DNA of 64,000 bases. Origin: Tolypothrix sp. PCC 7712 (GTDB lineage Bacteria; Cyanobacteriota; Cyanobacteriia; Cyanobacteriales; Nostocaceae). Where the stretch lies: positions 5,457,390 through 5,521,389 of the forward strand of contig NZ_CP063785.1 in assembly GCF_025860405.1 (NCBI RefSeq), written 5' to 3'. This document shows, piece after piece, positions 9,101 to 18,952 of this stretch. Numbering within the stretch: the stretch's first letter is position 1; each line of letters starts with the position of its first letter. The position numbers were made by a program, and so were the translations under genes. Below the pieces are notes generated by a model, which saw only the letters and a list, made by a program, of their open reading frames with translations, was not told the DNA's origin and did not search any database.

Positions 9101-9892
9101 TCAATCAATTTGAATTGAAGTTGGTCTACTTGCAGATGAGGTAGTACCAGTTAAGGGTTTGCGGAATTGGGCATAAATGCGATCGCGCCATTCAAAGAAC
9201 GGTGCATAATCTGGATTATCTCCTAAACCAGGCAAACCTTTACCTTTAAGCTCTGCTGGTAAATCTAAATAAGGCCCTTCGGGAAATTTCAGTAAAATTG
9301 ATAAACCAGCCACTGCCAGATCAGCTAAACTCGGTTCATCTCCAAGCAAATAAGGGCTATCTGCCAATAGCAGTGTCAGCGCTTCTAAGTCTTGCTTTAA
9401 ATCTGCGATCGCAGATTTAATTACATCTGGACTATAACCAACTCCCACACCTAAAACCGTTAAGAAATCACGCGGTACTCCCTCAATTAGATTTTTGAGA
9501 ATATCTGGTGTAGAAGTGGGTAACAAGGATTTACGAAAATTTTGGTCTTGACTAATAGCAGCAAATAGTGCTTTCCGCCCTTTGATACCTATCGATTCAT
9601 CTGCCCATTCTTCTATTAATAAACATGCACCTCTTTTCTTGGGATCTTTCGGTATCAATGGGCGTTCTGGATACTCTAAGTCTAAATATTTAGCTATTTC
9701 TGTTGAATCAGCAATATATCTGCTTCCATCCTTTAAAACTGGTACTTGTCTTTGACCAGTCAGGCGAAACAGTTCTACCTGACCAATTCCTGGTGTAACC
9801 TCTATTTTGCGATAATTTAGCTCTTTATAATCTAAAATCAATCGCACTTTTTCTGAGTATTGGGATAGTTCCCATTGGTATAATTCCAGCAT
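9101..9892 (-). CDS. Glutathione S-transferase family protein
   Basis: A 263-residue cytosolic protein with an N-terminal thioredoxin-fold domain (MLELYQWELSQYSEKVRL; the serine before the helix is the likely catalytic residue, unlike the CxxC in the GST at 462-1685). GQRQVPVLKDG and STEIAKYL follow as the glutathione-binding segment. The C-terminal helical domain contains LLGDEPSLADLAVAG, the usual N-capping box of GSTs. It stands alone. Substrate unknown. Confidence 0.85.
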   Translation of the reverse strand: MLELYQWELSQYSEKVRLILDYKELNYRKIEVTPGIGQVELFRLTGQRQVPVLKDGSRYIADSTEIAKYLDLEYPERPLIPKDPKKRGACLLIEEWADESIGIKGRKALFAAISQDQNFRKSLLPTSTPDILKNLIEGVPRDFLTVLGVGVGYSPDVIKSAIADLKQDLEALTLLLADSPYLLGDEPSLADLAVAGLSILLKFPEGPYLDLPAELKGKGLPGLGDNPDYAPFFEWRDRIYAQFRKPLTGTTSSASRPTSIQID

Positions 9893-10955
9893 TTGAATAC
9901 CCTATAACTAGTGAATTGAGAAATTGTACTAATTGTATCTTTAGTTGCTGTAATCGTTTTGGTAATTCAATTTTTACTTACGAAGTTCATTGCCAACAAA
10001 ATTAAATTTTCAGATATTTTTTAGCAAATCTATAAGCTTATCAAAAAAATCTTTCTTTATGGATGCAATTATCAAATAATTAAATTGCTTACCTACTCAC
10101 GTATAAATTAACTTAACATCTTATTCCTGAGTTTGCACTGATTATTTTAATTTCTCATACTTTAAAATCACTGAAAATCTTTCGTATAAAAAATCACTTT
10201 ATATTTTACTATAAGTATTGTTTGAATTCCTGCCTTTAGTCAGCTAAACATAAAAATCGTTCTTCTCCAATCCCCAACTCCTAGCCCAGCACGCCAAATT
10301 ATGTACCTCTGGTTGATAATCCTGCGGGGAAGTGGGGTTATTTTCTCAAAGATTAACTTCTAAGTATGTTGACAAAGTAAAAATAAAATATTCCAGAATT
10401 TTTCGCAACTGTTCGCCCAAAACCAGGAACAGATTCAAACTCAGAATTCCTTTTGTTATCTGGCTTTTCTAATTTTGAATTGAAAAATTAGAATATGTAT
10501 TACCTCTTGCATTGAAATAGGAAACTCTGGAAATAAGCGAGCAAATTTTTTAGCTAGTTTAATCTTACTAAAGATAAAGTATAAAATGTAACAACACTTT
10601 GAATAATGATGATTTAAGTTGATAACTAGAGTTGCAAGATTTTTATCTAAAAAATTTATCTCACGACCCACTAGCACCTTTTGGATACTGGCATTGTCAA
10701 ATGAGTAACTTAATCATCGCACTCAGCAATATTCACTCAGGCAAATAAATTAATTCACTTCATGCACATTATTTGAGCCTGCAAGATAGCTGGAAATTAT
10801 TACCACAACTATTGTTCACTAATTATGACGTTCTCATGGAATGTGATATTAGATATGTTTGGAAAAAATTTCTTACGTCTTAGATGAGATTTTGTGCGTA
10901 GCAAAATGTTATAAGTCTTTATGTAACCTGTGCAAAATAAAAACAAACAAAATTT
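9893..10955. other. Long AT-rich intergenic region
   Basis: About 1.06 kb without a gene I can support. A 73-codon frame on the minus strand (10456-10677) is AT-driven, with no recognisable motif or ribosome binding site. The region probably contains the promoter of the fasciclin gene downstream. Confidence 0.45.
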
Positions 10956-11885
10956 ATGAAGGTCAATTACAGCCAATTGCTAACTAATCTTGCTGGTATA
11001 GTAGGAATAGCTGGATGCAGCCTTGTGATTACATTACCTTCACAAGCAAAGGAAGCAACAAATCCTAACCCTAGCATTTTTAGCGAGGCTCCCTATAGCC
11101 GTAGTCAACGCATTGAGGCAAACAGTAACTATACACCTGCTCAGGCTACACAAGATACAGCAAAAGGCACAACTGCTAACAGAAATTTGGTAGCACAGAA
11201 AACCAAAAAAAGAGGACTCAATCCTAACCCCAGTATTTTCAACGAGCCTCCCTATAATCGCGGTGCTAGCAGTGCAAACACAAGCAGTGGAGAAACTGCA
11301 CCAACCCCCACCACTCCTGCTGAAGCTGCACCCACTACACCTACAACCGAAGCACCTTCTGCAACACCTACAGCACCTGCAACAGAAACACCTTCTGCAA
11401 CACCTTCAACACCTTCCAACACAGCTCCTACCCAAACTCAGCCAGCACCAAATTCTAGCAGTACCCAAAACAAGAACTTGGTAGCAATTGCAGAGTCTAA
11501 TGGATCTTTTAAAACCTTGACTCAAGCGTTAAAAGCAGCTGGATTGACTGCAACTTTAGAAGGAAAAGATAATTTCACGATTTTTGCACCCACCGATGCG
11601 GCATTTTCTAAATTGCCTCAAGATGCAGTCCGGGATTTGTTAAAGCCTGAAAACAAAGAAGTTTTGATCAAAATATTAACTTACCATGTAGTACCCGGTA
11701 AGGTATTATCTAGCGATTTGAAATCAGGCGAAGTGAAAAGTGTAGAAGGCGGTGCTATCAACGTCAAAGTTGATCCAGCTACAGGTGTGAAAGTAAATGA
11801 GGCTACTGTAACTCAGGCCGATATTACAGGCTCTAATGGTGTGATTCATGCAATCGATCAAGTAATTTTGCCTCCGGATTTGTAA
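10956..11885 (+). CDS. Secreted fasciclin (FAS1) domain protein
   Basis: A 309-residue protein: signal peptide ending near PSQAKEA, a long Pro/Thr/Ala-rich linker (about 95-170), then one FAS1 domain (about 173-309) with the two family signatures DNFTIFAPTDAAFSKLP and LTYHVVPGKVLSSDL. FAS1 domains mediate adhesion or surface interactions. Before the linker a short motif occurs twice, NPNPSIFSEAPYSR near residue 37 and NPNPSIFNEPPYNR near residue 90, which is not part of FAS1. Monocistronic, with a strong terminator at 11992-12016. Confidence 0.88.
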   Translation: MKVNYSQLLTNLAGIVGIAGCSLVITLPSQAKEATNPNPSIFSEAPYSRSQRIEANSNYTPAQATQDTAKGTTANRNLVAQKTKKRGLNPNPSIFNEPPYNRGASSANTSSGETAPTPTTPAEAAPTTPTTEAPSATPTAPATETPSATPSTPSNTAPTQTQPAPNSSSTQNKNLVAIAESNGSFKTLTQALKAAGLTATLEGKDNFTIFAPTDAAFSKLPQDAVRDLLKPENKEVLIKILTYHVVPGKVLSSDLKSGEVKSVEGGAINVKVDPATGVKVNEATVTQADITGSNGVIHAIDQVILPPDL

Positions 11886-11991
11886 TGCTGAAGTCGAAGT
11901 AAATTCAGAGCCTGCAACTATTTTTATGGGGTGGGTAATGTCTAGTTGCGTTAAGTTTATCTACCCATTCTCAAATAGAAATTAAGCTCAT

Positions 11992-12016
11992 AAAAACCCC
12001 GTTAAACGGGGTTTTT
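11992..12016 (+). terminator. Rho-independent terminator of the fasciclin gene
   Basis: Stem CCCCGTT/AACGGGG flanked by an A-run on the left and TTTTTATTT on the right, about 110 bp after the stop codon. The flanking A-run makes it potentially bidirectional. Confidence 0.85.
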
Positions 12017-12125
12017 ATTTCAATTGAAGAAATACTAGTCCATAGCTTCTAATTTCTATAGATATCTGATTTGATTTCTAAAAAAATTTCATACCATTTT
12101 AAAAACACAAGGCGACAGTAGATAT

Positions 12126-12181
12126 GGGCACGGCACCAGTAAGATAATTTGACATACCACAAGATTGTGGATGCCGTGCCC
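12126..12181. repeat. Nested inverted repeat downstream of the NTF2-like gene
   Basis: Outer arms GGGCACGGCA (12126-12135) and TGCCGTGCCC (12172-12181), with an inner palindrome CCACAAGATTGTGG at 12158-12171. It is a typical short cyanobacterial repeat and may also act as terminator of the minus-strand operon that ends at 12231. Confidence 0.65.
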
Positions 12182-12230
12182 CTACAAAGAATTTATTTGT
12201 CGCAAATATTATTTGAATTGGTATCAGTAC

Positions 12231-12614
12231 TTAACGCATGATAGGGCTACCGTGATGATGAATTAAATACCATTTACCACCTAGTAATTGAAATATATTT
12301 GTGGCGATTGACTGTGCTTCTAGTCTTTGACCCCGAAATACTTGGAGGATATTTTCTCTCAAAATCACATAAGCAATATTGTCAGTTACTTCAGTAGAGA
12401 TGATATCTAAATTAACTTCTATATAAGCTGTATTTTTAAATATCTGCTCCCAAGAATATTTAACTTCCTTCCAGCCACGCAACGCATTGCGTCCTGGATG
12501 AATACAAGTACTACCTGTTCCTTGTGACCAGACTAAACTCATAGCTTCAATATCTTTTTTTTCAAAAGCTCGATAAAAAGCTGTGTTGACTGCTAAAATT
12601 TCATCAGATGTCAT
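12231..12614 (-). CDS. NTF2-like (SnoaL-type) domain protein
   Basis: A 127-residue protein made of a single cone-shaped NTF2/SnoaL fold: the N-terminal helix EILAVNTAFYRAFEKKDIEAM, then the beta strands ending in GKWYLIHHHGSPI. Such domains bind small ligands or act as dimeric enzymes; no function can be assigned. It starts 13 bp after the stop codon of the hybrid kinase gene, so the two are surely co-transcribed. It might be a sensor or effector partner. Confidence 0.8.
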   Translation of the reverse strand: MTSDEILAVNTAFYRAFEKKDIEAMSLVWSQGTGSTCIHPGRNALRGWKEVKYSWEQIFKNTAYIEVNLDIISTEVTDNIAYVILRENILQVFRGQRLEAQSIATNIFQLLGGKWYLIHHHGSPIMR

Positions 12615-12627
12615 AAAAAATAGCTAA

Positions 12628-15081
12628 TTAATTCAAAACTAAATGTAGGGTTTTCAACAATTCCTGTACTGTATAAGGTTTAGGTAAAAATGCTGCCTTG
12701 GGAACTGTTTGATTGATAGGTGATTTTTCGCGTGTATCTATGCCGCTGACAGCAATAATCGGTAATTTTGGATTCATTGTTTGTAATGTACGAATGGTAG
12801 TGGCTCCATCCATATTTGGCATCATCATATCAATAATTGCCGCTTTAATTTTATCTGGATTTTGGGCATAAAGTGCTATTGCTTCAATGCCATCACGAGC
12901 TGCAATAATTTGATAATTATGGCTTTCTAAAGATGTTGCTGTTACATCACGAATTGCCGCCTCATCATCTACAATTAAAATCCATTCTCCTCTGCCATGC
13001 TCAATTTTACTATCTTCTAATATCTGTGTTGCACTTGTATGTACGGCTGGTAAATATACTTGAAATTCTGTACCTTGATCTATGCAACTTGATACAGTAA
13101 TAAAACCACCATGTCCTTTAATAATTCCCATCACAGTTGATAAACCTAAACCAGTTCCTTTACCAAATTCTTTGGTGGTAAAAAATGGTTCAAAAATTCT
13201 ATCTAATACTTCGCTCGGAATACCACATCCTGTATCCGCAACTTTCAGAACTATGTAATACCCAACTTGAGCATCAAGATTCATTCTGGCATAGTTTTCA
13301 TCAATGTAAATATTTGCTGCTGAAATAGTAATATTGCCACCACTGGGCATAGCATCACGAGCATTAAGGCATAAATTAATTAATACTTGATGTATTTGTG
13401 TACTATCACCATAAACAGGTGATAATTCAGCCGTTATTTCTGTAGAGAATGTAATTGATTTAGGAAAAGTTTCTTGGATAATTTCGTTGACTTCTAATAA
13501 AATATTTCGCAACTGGATAACTTGGCGATCGCCTTCAATTCCGCGTGCGAAAGATAGTACTTGCTTAACTAAGTTAGCACCACGTTTGACATTATTTTCC
13601 ACTATCGAGAGCATTTGCGAACTTTGGCGATCGGGTAGTTTATTTTTGAGGAAATGTACCGACATCAAAATTGGTGACAAAACATTATTTAAATCATGAG
13701 CAATACCACTAGCAAGAGTGCCAATACTTTCCATACGTTGAGCGCGGAAAAATTGCTTTTCTAGTTGCTTTTTATGGGTAATATCGGTGTCAACAATTAA
13801 AATTGATTTGGGTTGAGAATGCTCGTCTAAGACTAGCATCCAGCAACTTTCCACAATAATTTCTCTGCCTGATTTGCTAGTTTTTTGTAATTCCCCTTGC
13901 CAAGAGCCTGTTGATAACACAGTTTGACAGATTTCTTGATATTGTAATAAAGGTTCATTATCAAACAGTTGACAAGCATTTTTACCAATAGCTTCCTCTG
14001 TCTGCCAACCGTAAAGCTGTTCAGCACTTTTATTCCATAACAAAATATTATTAGATAAATCCCGTAAGACGATCGCATCCGTGGAAATATCCAGCAATGC
14101 TGCTTGTTCGCGAATTTGTTGTTCTACCTGTTTGCGGCTGGTAATATCTTCAAAAATATATAAACGTCCAAAATATTGATCATTGCGATCGCGTACTTGG
14201 GTAGAGAAGCGTCTAATAGTACGTCCATCGTTAAATTTAATCTCATCTTCGACCACAGCACGGTATTCTTCGCTTTGCAAAGGTTGACATGAAGCTGCAA
14301 ATGCGGGAATATCTAAGATTAATTTGGCACAATCGGGAATAATATCCTGATTTTGCAATTTTCCCGTTGCCATTTGCGTTTCTAGGTGTTGAATGCCCCA
14401 AATCTCGCAAAACTGCTGGTTAAAATAAAGTATATTATCAGTACGGTTATCTACCACATAAAAGGCTAGGGGCGAAACACTAGTCATAGAGCGTAAAAGC
14501 GCCTCTTTCCAGCGTAATTCGGCTTCAGCTTGCTGGCGATCGCGCAATGCTGCTTGCTTCTCTTTAATACCGTCAACCAGGTAAGCTAATTGTGGATTTT
14601 TCCGGATCTCTAGTTGTCTAATAACTAAGCGACTTAAAGCTTGTAGCGATTCTATTTGTTTCTGGGTTATTTCATGGGGAATGCGATCTACTACACATAA
14701 AGTCCCAATCGCTTGTCCTCCTGGTGCGAGCAAAGGAACACCAGCATAAAATCTTACATAAGGTTCGCCAGTGACAATTTCTGAATTAGCAAACTTTGCA
14801 TCTGCCAAGGTATCAGGAATAATCAAAACATCACACTGTGCTACACAAATTGGACAAAACCCTAAATATCTAGGTAATTGCTCAAAATCCAATCCCACTT
14901 TGGCTTTAAACCATTGACGATCAGCATCTACTAAATTAATTACAGCGATCGGTGTATCACAAATCTGCGCGGCTAAGAATACTAAATCATCAAATGTTGG
15001 CTCTGGTTTTGTGTCCAAAATTTGATACTGATAAAGAGCCTCAAGCCTTGCTACTTCTGGGGAATACACTGAATATTTCAT
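12628..15081 (-). CDS. Hybrid sensor histidine kinase (GAF-PAS-PAS-HisKA-HATPase-REC)
   Basis: An 817-residue soluble kinase with no membrane segments. Order: GAF domain (about 20-165), a short coiled coil, PAS (about 190-320), PAS (about 330-445), HisKA with the phosphorylated His near residue 461 (GIAHDLNNVLSP), HATPase_c with GTGLGLST near residue 643, and a C-terminal receiver (about 700-815) with phospho-Asp in IIDMMMPNMDG and the conserved lysine in FLPKPY. The lack of a DNA-binding output suggests a phosphorelay to another protein. It senses a cytoplasmic signal through GAF/PAS; the ligand is unknown. First gene of the two-gene unit with the NTF2-like gene. Confidence 0.92.
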   Translation of the reverse strand: MKYSVYSPEVARLEALYQYQILDTKPEPTFDDLVFLAAQICDTPIAVINLVDADRQWFKAKVGLDFEQLPRYLGFCPICVAQCDVLIIPDTLADAKFANSEIVTGEPYVRFYAGVPLLAPGGQAIGTLCVVDRIPHEITQKQIESLQALSRLVIRQLEIRKNPQLAYLVDGIKEKQAALRDRQQAEAELRWKEALLRSMTSVSPLAFYVVDNRTDNILYFNQQFCEIWGIQHLETQMATGKLQNQDIIPDCAKLILDIPAFAASCQPLQSEEYRAVVEDEIKFNDGRTIRRFSTQVRDRNDQYFGRLYIFEDITSRKQVEQQIREQAALLDISTDAIVLRDLSNNILLWNKSAEQLYGWQTEEAIGKNACQLFDNEPLLQYQEICQTVLSTGSWQGELQKTSKSGREIIVESCWMLVLDEHSQPKSILIVDTDITHKKQLEKQFFRAQRMESIGTLASGIAHDLNNVLSPILMSVHFLKNKLPDRQSSQMLSIVENNVKRGANLVKQVLSFARGIEGDRQVIQLRNILLEVNEIIQETFPKSITFSTEITAELSPVYGDSTQIHQVLINLCLNARDAMPSGGNITISAANIYIDENYARMNLDAQVGYYIVLKVADTGCGIPSEVLDRIFEPFFTTKEFGKGTGLGLSTVMGIIKGHGGFITVSSCIDQGTEFQVYLPAVHTSATQILEDSKIEHGRGEWILIVDDEAAIRDVTATSLESHNYQIIAARDGIEAIALYAQNPDKIKAAIIDMMMPNMDGATTIRTLQTMNPKLPIIAVSGIDTREKSPINQTVPKAAFLPKPYTVQELLKTLHLVLN

Positions 15082-15895
15082 TAAATTCTGCCTAATCTTG
15101 TTGAAAATAGGGATTGGAAGCTAGGGATTGGGGATTAGTTTGTGCTGATCCCACTAACTTGAAAGTGCTGAGTGCAAATCCTATTCCGACTTTTATGCAA
15201 GGCTTGTGAAACTTGTTTCATCAGAACTGCTTCTTTTCGCATCAAATTGGATATCTTTTGGAAATCCCTTCAGGGTGACACATTACAGTGTCGCCACAGA
15301 CAACAATCTGTAGCCAGATATTTGAATAACTGCTGTGACTCATGATTATTGCAATTCATCAAACCAGGAAGATTTAATGCTACTTTCTATGCAGTCTGCT
15401 TTCAAAAGCCATGTAAATCATAGCTTACACAACTAGCATCTTATTTAATTCCCTAGTCAGGACTTTAGTCCTCAACATTAGGGATAGAGCGGTTGTCTTC
15501 AAACAAAAACTTGAATTTTTTGTGACACTTGCGTAAGCCTTATTAAGTACATTTGCTAATTGGTAACCAATTAATAATTACTTGCCGATTAACTCAGCCT
15601 TGCTGATACTTAATACCAATGCACTCGCAAACTATGGGATGTCCGAAAAAGCTAGCTAATAACTTTGTCACTTTTAATTATAGTGATCTGCCTTAAGATG
15701 GATGACTACAGAACTGAAGATTGACGTAATTTTACGTAAGATTACAATTTTTAACTTCCATATGACTTTAGCAATCCTCAATCGTCCTGAACCAGAAGAT
15801 ACAGGGCTTGTCCAAGAGATTTGAGTATCTTTGCCCTGTAATTCCCCAAACCAGATAGGATTGCTATATTGGGTTTCAGTTACATAAACTTTGTT
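15082..15895. other. Intergenic region between the kinase gene and moaE
   Basis: About 0.8 kb between divergent genes. It contains a small hairpin (AGGACTTTAGTCCT near 15462) and AT-rich stretches that may carry both promoters. I see no gene, tRNA or recognisable riboswitch. Confidence 0.45.
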
Positions 15896-16381
15896 GTGAC
15901 AAATACACTGAACTTTCGCGTTAAACCAAGAGCCGAAGATAGCTTTGCTATTACCCTTGCGCCTTTATCTTTAGAAGAAATCTACGCCAAAGCTGACGAT
16001 CCTGCAAATGGTGCAGTGGTAGTAATGAGTGGTATGGTTCGCAATCAAACTGATGGGAAACCAGTAATTAGCTTAGAATATCAAGCTTATGAACCAATGG
16101 CATTGCTAGTATTTTCCCAAATTGCCGCAGAGATTCGCTCTCTATGGCCTGATGTCAAGCGGGTAGTCATTCATCATCGCATCGGCCGTTTGCAAGTTGG
16201 CGAAATCAGTGTTTTAGTAGCGGTGGGTTGTCCTCATCGCAGTGAAGCTTTTGAAGCTTGCCGTTATGCTATTGATACTCTCAAGCACAATGCGCCTGTT
16301 TGGAAGAAAGAACACTGGCAAGATGGTTCCAGCAGTTGGGTGAGTATAGGAGCTTGTGAACAGCCAGGACAAAATTGTTAA
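15896..16381 (+). CDS. moaE: Molybdopterin synthase catalytic subunit MoaE
   Basis: MoaE, with MoaD, inserts dithiolene sulfur into precursor Z (cPMP) to make molybdopterin. The body matches the family: GAVVVMSGMVRNQTDGK, LEYQAYEPMA, RVVIHHRIGRLQVGE, VAVGCPHRSEAFEACRY and DTLKHNAPVWKKE, with the catalytic lysine in the last motif. A GTG at 15896 gives 161 residues, near family length; a TTG at 15869 in frame would add nine. No strong ribosome binding site decides. The last codons overlap a remnant reading frame at 16356. Confidence 0.92.
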   Translation: MTNTLNFRVKPRAEDSFAITLAPLSLEEIYAKADDPANGAVVVMSGMVRNQTDGKPVISLEYQAYEPMALLVFSQIAAEIRSLWPDVKRVVIHHRIGRLQVGEISVLVAVGCPHRSEAFEACRYAIDTLKHNAPVWKKEHWQDGSSSWVSIGACEQPGQNC

Positions 16382-16484
16382 AATTCCGGAAGTTATCGTC
16401 TATGCCCGTGTTTCGTCTAGGGAACAGGCAGAAAATTCGGCGGCGTTAGGAGGACATAGCAGCAGAAATAGACAAGTGGAATAA
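16356..16484 (+). pseudogene. N-terminal remnant of a serine site-specific recombinase
   Basis: A 42-codon frame beginning with GTG inside the end of moaE. It contains VIVYARVSSREQAENSAAL, the start of the resolvase/invertase catalytic domain; the serine in YARVSS is the nucleophile position. After about 30 codons the likeness stops and the frame ends at TAA (16482-16484). The rest of the recombinase is absent; the next gene is a DUF433 gene at 16511. It resembles the first residues of XisF-type large serine recombinases of heterocystous cyanobacteria. It is either a decayed gene or one side of a gene split by an inserted element. Confidence 0.65.
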
Positions 16485-16510
16485 TTAAAAATAAAACTTA
16501 TAACCTACAC

Positions 16511-16741
16511 ATGAAGCCACTAAAACGAATCACATTTAACCCAGAAATCATGGGTGGCAAACCTTGCATTCGAGGTATGCGTGTTACTGTAGGTACAATT
16601 GTCGGTTTAATGGCAGCAGGAAATACCCCAGAAGATATTCTCAACGCCTACCCATACCTAGAACGCGAGGATATCTATGAAGCTTTAGCTTATGCTGCAT
16701 GGCGGGTAGAAGAAATTGAAGTACCCCTTGCTTCTGCATGA
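16511..16741 (+). CDS. DUF433 family protein, probable antitoxin
   Basis: A 76-residue protein. DUF433 signature: GGKPCIRGMRVTVGTIV (about 16-32), then TPEDILNAYPYLEREDIYEAL, a winged-helix-like DNA-binding fold. It overlaps the downstream DUF5615 gene by 4 bp (ATGA), the usual arrangement of this pair. Genetic role inferred: an antitoxin that binds and represses its own promoter and neutralises the PIN-like partner. Confidence 0.88.
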   Translation: MKPLKRITFNPEIMGGKPCIRGMRVTVGTIVGLMAAGNTPEDILNAYPYLEREDIYEALAYAAWRVEEIEVPLASA

Positions 16742-17109
16742 AGATTTTAATTGATATGAATCTTTCTCCTGACTGGGTTCCAGTCCTAGAAAGTGCGGGT
16801 TTTGAAGCTGTCCACTGGTCAACAATTGGTAATCCCAGTGCTACAGATAAAGAAATCATGGCATGGGCATTAACAAACGACTACATTGTTTTCACTCATG
16901 ACTTAGATTTTGGTACACTGCTGGCAATGACTCAAGCTGATGCACCCAGTGTCATTCAAGTGCGATCGCAAGACATCCTACCAGCTAAGTTAGGTAATTT
17001 AGTTATCAATGCCTTGCGTCAATTTCAGCAAGAACTAGCAATGGGTGCTTTGGTAACAGTGGATGAAGCAAAAGCAAAGGTAAGAATTTTACCAATTCAA
17101 GACAACTAG
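16738..17109 (+). CDS. DUF5615 PIN-like protein, probable toxin
   Basis: A 123-residue PIN-like fold. Acidic residues expected of a metal-dependent nuclease are present: ILIDMNLSPDW at the start, SATDKEIMAWA, and FTHDLDFGTLL. It pairs with the DUF433 gene, translationally coupled through ATGA. Its 3' end overlaps by 4 bp the 3' end of the convergent alpha-amylase gene. Nuclease activity is inferred from the fold, not proven for this family. Confidence 0.87.
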   Translation: MKILIDMNLSPDWVPVLESAGFEAVHWSTIGNPSATDKEIMAWALTNDYIVFTHDLDFGTLLAMTQADAPSVIQVRSQDILPAKLGNLVINALRQFQQELAMGALVTVDEAKAKVRILPIQDN

Positions 17110-18776
17110 TGAAAAACATATATCTTAGCTGTGTAGGGTTCTAGATCTGTAACTAAACCATCTTGACCTACTTCTACCTCACTGTGGCTAAAGTAATCTT
17201 GCCAATTTTCAGCGTTTGGGAATTTGGGAATGCAATAGTTAGTCAGCTTCTGCTCATGGAAATTTACCACAACCACAACTTGAGAACCTTGCTCATGCCA
17301 ACGGAAGTATGCTAGAAGTTTTGCGTCTGCATCTTCATAGAAAAATTCTATATTGTCACTTTGCAGGGCTAAATTATGTTTCCGTAGGGCAATGAGTTGT
17401 TGGTAATAGTGCCATAAATCACGATTTTCCGCATTTTCTAACAAAGGCCAGGCTATTTTCTTAGGTTGAGTTACACTTTCGCTTTTTTTCTTGTGTTCGC
17501 CAAACTCTTCACCCATCCATAGCATCGGTATACCCTTTGCTGTCATTAACAGCGCCGCCGCTAATTTAGCCCTTGTAAATGCAGCTTCCCCAAAGATACC
17601 TCGGTTACCTAATTCTCTGAATAAACGATCGCGATCGTGAGTTGATAAATAATTTATGACATTTCTACCAGTTTTATAACCCTGCTGTTTGGGATCTAAA
17701 ACTTGCTTGAGATGATCTAACTCAAATTTTTCACTACAAACATGGGGAACTATAAAATAGTGAAAACTTTCGTGCCAGCAAGCATCAAGTGGCCCCTCTG
17801 GTGTTGTGACTTTGCTGGTATCGGGAATATGTTCTGCAATATTATAAAATGGCTTAGGTGCAGTATTCTTTTTTGCTTGTTGAGCCAGCCAGTGCAGAAA
17901 TTCAAAGTTAGCTAATTGGCGCACGGCATCAAAACGAATGCCATCAATGTGATATTCTTGAACCCAAAAACGCACCACATCTCCAACGTATTTCCAAGCA
18001 GGTTTAACGTCTAATTTTTCATTATAGTTATCATAGTTAAACTCTGGCCCCCAATAATTATCCGGGTCTTCTGGATAATGCATATATTCGTAGTACCAGT
18101 AGTTTCTATCTATCAGCATTAACGGGCATTCTTCATCCGTATGGTTATAAATTCCATCCATGAAAACCCGAATACCTCTACTATGACACTCATCAATGAA
18201 CAGTTTTAAATCTGCTGTTGAGCCATAGCTAGATTCTGTGGCAAAAAAATGCCGGACTTTATAGCCCCAGCTATAATCGCCTGGATACTCATTCACAGGC
18301 ATTAATTCAACTGCATTGATGCCTAAATCACGCAGATAATCTAGCTTTTCAATAGCATTTAAGTATTTTCCTCTTTTGTCACTATCAACTTCACCTCCAG
18401 TAAAATCAGCAACATGCATTTCATATATGACTAATTCCTGATTTTCTGGCAGAGGAATATCATCATGTTGCCAAATGTAAGTATCTACTATAGGTTTACC
18501 ATCTTTAATTTGTACTATGCCTACTTTTTGTTGCTCATCAACATCAGTAGCGTAGGGGTCAATTACTTCTACCCATTCATCGGGGGAAAAATTGGGGCTT
18601 TTGGTTTGGACGCGAAACTTATATTGATAAATACCATCTTCTAAGTTTAATTGAGTATAAAAATAACCATCTTCGCCTTTTTTCATTGGCATTTCTTGCC
18701 AATCAGAAAAAGAACCTATTAATGAGGCTTGATTGTTACGGGGCGCGAACAATTTAAATTCAATTACAGCAGACAT
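17106..18776 (-). CDS. Alpha-amylase family (GH13) protein, paralog 1
   Basis: A 556-residue cytosolic glucan-active enzyme. An N-terminal CBM48-like domain (about 1-95, with SLIGSFSDWQEMP) is followed by the GH13 barrel: MDGIYNHT (region I), GIRFDAVRQL with the nucleophile Asp, NIAEHIPD with the acid/base Glu, and LSTHDRDRL (region IV). Region IV usually reads NHD; here Thr replaces the Asn. The C-terminal beta domain ends at residue 556. No signal peptide, so it should act on internal glycogen or maltodextrin. The paralog at 24031-25686 is similar throughout. Exact activity (amylase, branching or debranching) cannot be decided. Confidence 0.87.
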   Translation of the reverse strand: MSAVIEFKLFAPRNNQASLIGSFSDWQEMPMKKGEDGYFYTQLNLEDGIYQYKFRVQTKSPNFSPDEWVEVIDPYATDVDEQQKVGIVQIKDGKPIVDTYIWQHDDIPLPENQELVIYEMHVADFTGGEVDSDKRGKYLNAIEKLDYLRDLGINAVELMPVNEYPGDYSWGYKVRHFFATESSYGSTADLKLFIDECHSRGIRVFMDGIYNHTDEECPLMLIDRNYWYYEYMHYPEDPDNYWGPEFNYDNYNEKLDVKPAWKYVGDVVRFWVQEYHIDGIRFDAVRQLANFEFLHWLAQQAKKNTAPKPFYNIAEHIPDTSKVTTPEGPLDACWHESFHYFIVPHVCSEKFELDHLKQVLDPKQQGYKTGRNVINYLSTHDRDRLFRELGNRGIFGEAAFTRAKLAAALLMTAKGIPMLWMGEEFGEHKKKSESVTQPKKIAWPLLENAENRDLWHYYQQLIALRKHNLALQSDNIEFFYEDADAKLLAYFRWHEQGSQVVVVVNFHEQKLTNYCIPKFPNAENWQDYFSHSEVEVGQDGLVTDLEPYTAKIYVFH

Positions 18777-18952
18777 TTTGTCACCTCAGAAGATGTTTAA
18801 AAACGACCCCAAAAACCATGTAATTAATCCCCTAACTGCTTGAGAATCAGGATGCTGTTTCTGCTTCTTCAAGATAGTTGGGGGATTTATAGAAGATAAA
18901 CATTACTAAAGGATATTTATTCTCTAGTTAATTCATCGGCATCTTATAAAAG

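Noticed and set aside
10456..10677. 73-codon frame on the minus strand
   Set aside because: AT-rich composition, no ribosome binding site, no motif; it looks like a chance frame in intergenic DNA.
16511..17109. DUF433/DUF5615 pair as a new system
   Set aside because: A known and common toxin-antitoxin-like pair in cyanobacteria; listed as features only.
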